In this document: positions 60,501 through 64,000 of the stretch, in pieces | Layout: every line of letters starts with the position of its first letter | Numbering within the stretch: position 1 is the stretch's first letter | Source: Rhea pennata | Taxonomy: Eukaryota > Chordata > Aves > Rheiformes > Rheidae | DNA: 64,000 bases | Reading direction: 5' to 3' | Assembly: GCF_028389875.1 (NCBI RefSeq) | Contig: NC_084663.1 | Coordinates: 93,501,765-93,565,764 of the forward strand | Translations under genes and position numbers: made by a program | Notes under the pieces: model-generated | Seen by the model: the letters and a program-made list of their open reading frames with translations, nothing else | Database searches by the model: none | What the model was told of the DNA's origin: nothing

Positions 60501-61340
60501 GTTTTCACAGCCTTAGAAAACTGCTTAGAATGGCAGAAGAGATGAGACTGTGCCATTAGGTATGTTGTATTGCTTACTAATGTTGTCCTTTTTACCTTGA
60601 AAACCAGGCAACGCTTGACACAAGACAGATTGTAGAAGCTAACAAAGCTAAAGTTGATGTTGGAGGGGAAGATGCTATTCTACAGACTAGAACTTATGAT
60701 CTGTATATCACTTATGACAAATACTACCAAACTCCAAGGCTCTGGTTATTTGGATATGATGAGGTATAGTTATGTTTTTTGGGTTTTGTTTTTGTTTTGT
60801 TTTTTTTAACTTATGTGAGGTTAGACTCGCCATGTCAAACAGCACAGCTATTTTGTTGCTACTTGACCACATGCAGTTCAAGTTAAAGGGAAGAAATAGT
60901 GAGAAAGCTAGTACTTGCAAGAGATAGAAACGATTGAATAGCCTGAAAATTACACTTGGTAACTTAGCACAACTTGAAAGAAAGTAAATCCAGCTTCTTG
61001 AAAGAAAGTAAATCCAGCTTCTTGAAATCCAGCGATGTTATGCCTATCCTATATAGATTTTAAGGCTCTCCAGCCTTTCAGTGTCCCTTGGATACTGTGT
61101 ATTAGATATTTGTGACTTGCGCAGCTTCACATGTTGGTGTTAGAATTGCTGAGAAGGAGCAAAAGATTTTGTTAGTAATGCTTTTGTTCTTGCATTCATT
61201 TTCTCCTTCCAGCAACGGCAGCCTCTAACAGTAGAGCACATGTATGAAGATATTAGTCAAGATCACGTCAAGAAAACAGTGACAATTGAAAACCATCCTC
61301 ATCTTCCTCCTCCTCCCATGTGCTCAGTTCATCCATGCAG
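47079..61340 (+). CDS. ATG3: ATG3, E2-like Atg8/LC3-conjugating enzyme, partial (last exons beyond the window)
   Basis: Joined exons 47079-47150, 49866-49907, 53296-53345, 54564-54634, 56438-56545, 57432-57481, 59261-59342, 59864-59898, 60608-60763 and 61213-61340 give codons 1-265 with consistent phases. ATG3 takes the Atg8/LC3 C-terminus from ATG7 and moves it to phosphatidylethanolamine on the growing autophagosome. Seen here: an N-terminal amphipathic helix (1-24) that in the family senses curved membranes, the E2-like core with [11 protein letters not shown] and Arg-Leu-Trp-Leu-Phe-Gly-Tyr-Asp-Glu (about 202-222), and the flexible acidic insert (about 90-170, rich in Asp/Glu). The HPC motif at the end of exon 10 places the catalytic Cys at 264, as in human. 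About 50 C-terminal residues are missing only because the window ends. Confidence 0.98.
47151..49865 (+). other. ATG3: ATG3 intron 1
   Basis: The first 370 bases belong to the CpG island; the rest is AT-rich. It contains a 16-base A run near 48464-48479. No gene was seen. Confidence 0.85.
49866..49907 (+). CDS. ATG3: ATG3 exon 2 (codons 25-38)
   Basis: A 42-base exon coding [14 protein letters not shown], between TTGTTGCAG and GTAAGT. Confidence 0.97.
49908..53295 (+). other. ATG3: ATG3 intron 2
   Basis: A 3.4-kb AT-rich intron with no recognised repeat apart from a short CA run near 50915-50927. No gene was seen. Confidence 0.85.
53296..53345 (+). CDS. ATG3: ATG3 exon 3 (codons 39-55)
   Basis: It codes [17 protein letters not shown], a block nearly invariant in ATG3. 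It ends in phase 2 before GTAAGT. Confidence 0.97.
53346..54563 (+). other. ATG3: ATG3 intron 3
   Basis: A 1.2-kb intron. A run of 34 A (54466-54499) lies 64 bases before the next exon. Nothing else was seen. Confidence 0.85.
54466..54499 (+). repeat. Poly(A) tract, 34 A
   Basis: An uninterrupted A run in ATG3 intron 3, in transcript orientation, close to the exon 4 acceptor. It is likely length-polymorphic. Confidence 0.95.
54564..54634 (+). CDS. ATG3: ATG3 exon 4 (codons 55-79)
   Basis: It codes [19 protein letters not shown]. The acceptor is CATTTTACAG, the donor GTAAGG, phase 1. Confidence 0.97.
54635..56437 (+). other. ATG3: ATG3 intron 4
   Basis: A 1.8-kb AT-rich intron. No repeat or gene was recognised. 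Confidence 0.85.
56438..56545 (+). CDS. ATG3: ATG3 exon 5 (codons 79-115)
   Basis: It codes [11 protein letters not shown] and the start of the acidic insert ([10 protein letters not shown]). The acceptor is TTTTTTGCAG, the donor GTATTC. Confidence 0.97.
56546..57431 (+). other. ATG3: ATG3 intron 5
   Basis: An 886-bp intron that contains the CR1 3' fragment at about 56744-56992. Otherwise unremarkable. Confidence 0.85.
56744..56992 (+). mobile_element. CR1 LINE, 3' fragment
   Basis: A diverged 250-bp CR1 3' end in the same orientation as ATG3. It codes a remnant of the CR1 C-terminus (Lys-His-Arg-Lys-Phe-Cys-Leu-Asn) and ends with the usual AACCTCAACCATTCTGTGA. Confidence 0.9.
57432..57481 (+). 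CDS. ATG3: ATG3 exon 6 (codons 115-131)
   Basis: It codes [16 protein letters not shown], between CATTAACAG and GTATTT. This part lies in the region by which ATG3 binds ATG7. Confidence 0.95.
57482..59260 (+). other. ATG3: ATG3 intron 6
   Basis: A 1.8-kb AT-rich intron. No repeat or gene was recognised. Confidence 0.85.
59261..59342 (+). CDS. ATG3: ATG3 exon 7 (codons 132-159)
   Basis: It codes Asp-Asn-Ile-Lys-Ile-Pro-Glu-Arg-Ser and an acidic run (Glu-Asp-Asp-Asp-Asp-Glu-Asp-Glu). The acceptor AACTTCAAAAG has a poor pyrimidine tract, but the phase and homology support it. The part before the acidic run differs from mammals and looks fast-evolving. Confidence 0.93.
59343..59863 (+). other. 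ATG3: ATG3 intron 7
   Basis: A 521-bp intron, donor GTATTT. Nothing notable. Confidence 0.85.
59864..59898 (+). CDS. ATG3: ATG3 exon 8 (codons 159-170)
   Basis: A 35-base microexon-like exon coding [11 protein letters not shown], between CTTCTTTTCAG and GTGAGT. Confidence 0.95.
59899..60607 (+). other. ATG3: ATG3 intron 8
   Basis: A 709-bp intron with a GGT-rich run (about 60417-60434) and a short A run at about 60453-60464. No gene was seen. Confidence 0.85.
60608..60763 (+). CDS. ATG3: ATG3 exon 9 (codons 171-222)
   Basis: It codes Ala-Thr-Leu-Asp-Thr-Arg through [15 protein letters not shown] to Gly-Tyr-Asp-Glu, the centre of the E2-like fold. The donor is GTATAG. Confidence 0.97.
60764..61212 (+). 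other. ATG3: ATG3 intron 9
   Basis: A 449-bp intron. It contains a 24-bp direct tandem duplication (60973-61020) with a shortened third copy to 61033. Confidence 0.85.
60973..61033 (+). repeat. 24-bp tandem repeat, 2 full copies plus a partial one
   Basis: The units at 60973-60996 and 60997-61020 are identical and begin CTTGAAAGAAAG; the third (61021-61033) lacks the middle. The perfect identity points to a recent slippage event. Confidence 0.9.
61213..61340 (+). CDS. ATG3: ATG3 exon 10 (codons 223-265), catalytic Cys
   Basis: It codes [11 protein letters not shown], then the loop [13 protein letters not shown]. The last Cys is the thioester-forming residue. It ends in phase 2 (AG) at GTAAGT. 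Confidence 0.97.
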
Positions 61341-64000
61341 GTAAGTCTTTGTTTCGGGTCTGCTTTAGCATGTAGACATAAGGCATTTTACTGGTCTTGT
61401 TAAGGATTGGGTTCAGATTTTTTTTGATATATTTTCATATTTTACTGTTACGGTAGTCTGTTGGCTCCTGAGGGAGGATGGAATACAGACAGCAGCAGTT
61501 CTCTGAAGTGATTCCAGTGCCCGCTTCTGGAAGCATGTTATACAATTGAGTTCTGTTTGTGCTCAACCCACTTTGCTGCTTTCCTATGGACTCCAGAAGA
61601 TGGCAGACTACTGAAATTCTCTGGAGCAGAATGTTTTCCCATGCCTTCTCTTAGTTTACTGCTTTTTAGCAGATTTTTACTTTCAAAGCAGGAAGAGCTA
61701 TTCTGAAGTAAATAATTATTTCTTGTTTTGTAAAAACTGCCTTCTACTCTCCCTGGAAGTCCTCTGAATTTTACAGTGGTAAATAGAGGCCCTGTAGTTG
61801 CTACACTGAAATATATGTTGAACGTAAGGGCAAAACAGTCATATTTCTGTGTATCTCTTCTGTTGCATTTTTCATACTTCTCAATGAAGATATAGACTGT
61901 AGTTAGACTAAGTACACAGATTTTTTTTTTTTTTTTAGGTCTTTGAAGGTGCCTTTCCTCTTTGATACAGGCCTGCCTTAGTGATACAGAGGCAGCATCT
62001 TAAACAGTGCAACTTCTCTATGCTTTGATAATATGAAAGTCTTGGATATACGAATTTATGCTTTTGTTTCCATTTTCTTAAAAAAAACACTTTGAGTAGT
62101 CTTGCATATATGGAAAAAGTTCAGATTCTGAGTTATAGCCATCCTCATGCTAAATACTGCAGTACAGTTCTGATCATCCATTATGTCATCTTTGAGATGA
62201 AGGAAGACTGAAACTGGAAAAGGTAGAGAGGGGATAGGGTGACCAGAATAACTGAAGGGTGTGCAGCTGTTTTCAAATAGGAAACAATTAAATAACTTGG
62301 TATTGTTCACCTTGGAAGAGAGCTGACAGTGACCTCTATAATGCCACAGAAAATGAATAAAGTAACAGGTGTTCGATCTTTTCCAATAGCAAAACTAGTG
62401 GCATTGAATGCAACTTACAGGTAGCATGTTTAAAACAAACAAAAAGAGAAAACTCTGTGCACAACACCTAATAAAATATTAATTTAAATAGTCTCGAAAA
62501 GCCTTTTGACACTGTCTCCCATAACATTTTTCTAGGCAAGTTATTAGAGTATGGGCTAGATAATCAGAGAGTGAAGTGGACTGAAAACTGGCAGAGTGGC
62601 AAAGCTCACAGGTTGTGCTTAGAGCGCAAAGTCTGGTTAGAGGCTATAGCTGGCAGTATCCTCCAGGGGTCAAAACTGGGTCCAGTCTTGTTCGACTTCT
62701 TCATCAGTGAGGTGGACAAAGGGACAGAGAGCCTTCTCAGCAAGTTTGCTGATGATACCAAGCTGGGAGGAGTGGCTGACACACCTGAGGGCTATGCTGC
62801 CGTTCAGAGACACCTGGACAGGCTGGAGAGCTGGGTGGAGAGGAACCTCATGAATTTCAACAAAGGCAAATGCCAAGTCCTGCACCTAGGGAGAACTAAC
62901 CCCCCCATGCACCAGTACAAGGTTGGGGCTGACCTGCTGGAAAGCAGCTCTGCAGAGGAGGACCTGGGAGTGCTGGTAGATGACAGATTGACTATGAGCC
63001 AGCAATGCACCCTCATGGCCAGGAAGGCCAATGGTATCCTGAGGCACATTAGGAATAATGTTGCCAGCAGGTGGAGGGAGTTGGTCCTTCTACTCTACTG
63101 AGCTCAGATGAGGCCACACCTGGAGTACTGAGACCAGTTCTGGGCTCTCCAACACGAGAGACATGGAGCTACTGGATCAAATTCAGTGAAGAGCTACGAA
63201 GATGACTAAGGAACTGGAGCACCTCTCATACGAGGAGAGGCTAAGATGCCTCAGGCTGTTCATCCTGGAGAAAAATCTACTGAGGGGGAGATCTTATCAG
63301 TGCATCTAAATATCTGAAGGGAAGATGTAAAGATGATGGGGCCAGACTTTCTTCAGTGGTGCCCAGTGACAAGATGAGAGGCAACAGGCATGAACTGAAA
63401 CCCAGGAAGTTCTGCCTGAACGTAAGGAAAAATTTAGTTGACCTTGCTTGAGCAAGGGCTTGGACTAGATGATCTTCAGAGGTCCCTTCCAACCTCAACT
63501 GTTCTGTGATTTTTGTGATTCAGAAAGCAATGTGACGCTAATGAAAGGAAAAGTCTGCCAAAGATTTTTAAGGGTGAAGTTTCTGAATTAGAAAGTCTCT
63601 AGGTGACATTGCTGGAAACAGCAGGAATATTTTGATGAAGGACTGCTAGATGCTTGCTCTGGCCCCTTTCTTGAGCACCTTCTATGAGCTTGTTGGACAA
63701 GGAGGAAGTCTATGCAGACTCTTGGTTTGATGCAATAAGGTCATTCTTACACCTTATGAACGTATCAGTTTTAATATGTCAACCTGTTAGTGACCTTGAT
63801 CTTGGTTTTTTGCAGTCTGCAGAATTTTGGAATTAAAAGGAAATGCAGGTCCTTGTATAACTGGTATTTTTGAAAGAGTGTCAAGTGAGATGAATGTAGA
63901 ATGGAGTGTGAAAGACTGACTAGGAAGGAAGATGATCGATCAGAACAAAGGAGAAAAAAGTCTGAAGCTGTGGCTTGATTTCCAGGCTTGGAAGCCCTGC
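61341..64000 (+). other. ATG3: ATG3 intron 10, running off the window
   Basis: I searched for the expected next residues (Arg-His-Ala-Glu-Val-Met-Lys-Lys) and did not find them before 64000, so at least one more exon lies to the right. The intron holds a CR1 copy (about 62495-63521) and a T run at about 61921-61938. Confidence 0.8.
62495..63521 (+). mobile_element. CR1 LINE, 5'-truncated copy in ATG3 intron 10
   Basis: It starts in the reverse-transcriptase core (Lys-Ala-Phe-Asp-Thr-Val-Ser-His-Asn) and runs to the CR1 3' end. The Phe-Ala-Asp-Asp signature is intact here (near 62750), but the Gly-Val-Pro-Gln-Gly motif is changed to Ser-Ile-Leu-Gln-Gly. Stops appear from 63099 on, with an internal loss near 63430, so it is inactive. 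Same orientation as ATG3. Confidence 0.93.

Overview
The window looks like avian nuclear DNA. CR1-type LINE fragments with the typical bird CR1 3' end occur four times, introns are GT-AG, and three spliced vertebrate genes can be read exon by exon. The species cannot be named from the sequence. Two non-avian sauropsid groups (turtles, crocodilians) also carry CR1, so 'bird' is a strong inference, not a proof.

Layout. 1-6.35 kb: upstream intergenic DNA with one CR1 3' fragment and LTR-like traces. 6.35-29.9 kb: CCDC80 on the + strand, with a probable non-coding first exon, seven coding exons (956 codons) and two candidate poly(A) sites. 30-36.2 kb: tail-to-tail gap with no gene seen. 36.2-45.4 kb: SLC35A5 on the - strand, six coding exons (431 codons). 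45.7-47.5 kb: a CpG island that serves as a head-to-head (bidirectional) promoter. 47.08 kb to beyond the right edge: ATG3 on the + strand; ten coding exons (codons 1-265) lie inside and the last exons lie outside. Exon 10 ends with the HPC motif holding the catalytic Cys264, the same number as in human ATG3. The order CCDC80-SLC35A5-ATG3 matches the human 3q13.2 block.

How the genes relate. CCDC80 is a secreted matrix protein and is functionally separate. SLC35A5 (Golgi nucleotide-sugar transporter family) and ATG3 (E2-like enzyme that lipidates Atg8/LC3) share one promoter island. It carries two perfect copies and one variant of the 10-bp CLEAR/TFEB-type motif, which suggests joint control by the lysosome/autophagy programme. 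An uninterrupted (CAG)14 tract sits one base before the ATG3 start codon, in a frame that stays open upstream.

Other notable structure: a 1.7-kb degenerate TG/CA tract in an SLC35A5 intron, a tandem acceptor in SLC35A5 that behaves like a poison switch, a very weak splice donor after CCDC80 coding exon 2, two LINEs of clearly different age side by side in CCDC80 intron 7, and a pair of interleaved inverted repeats at 5.58 kb. I found no prokaryotic-type defence system, CRISPR array or operon. The most interesting signals are regulatory.
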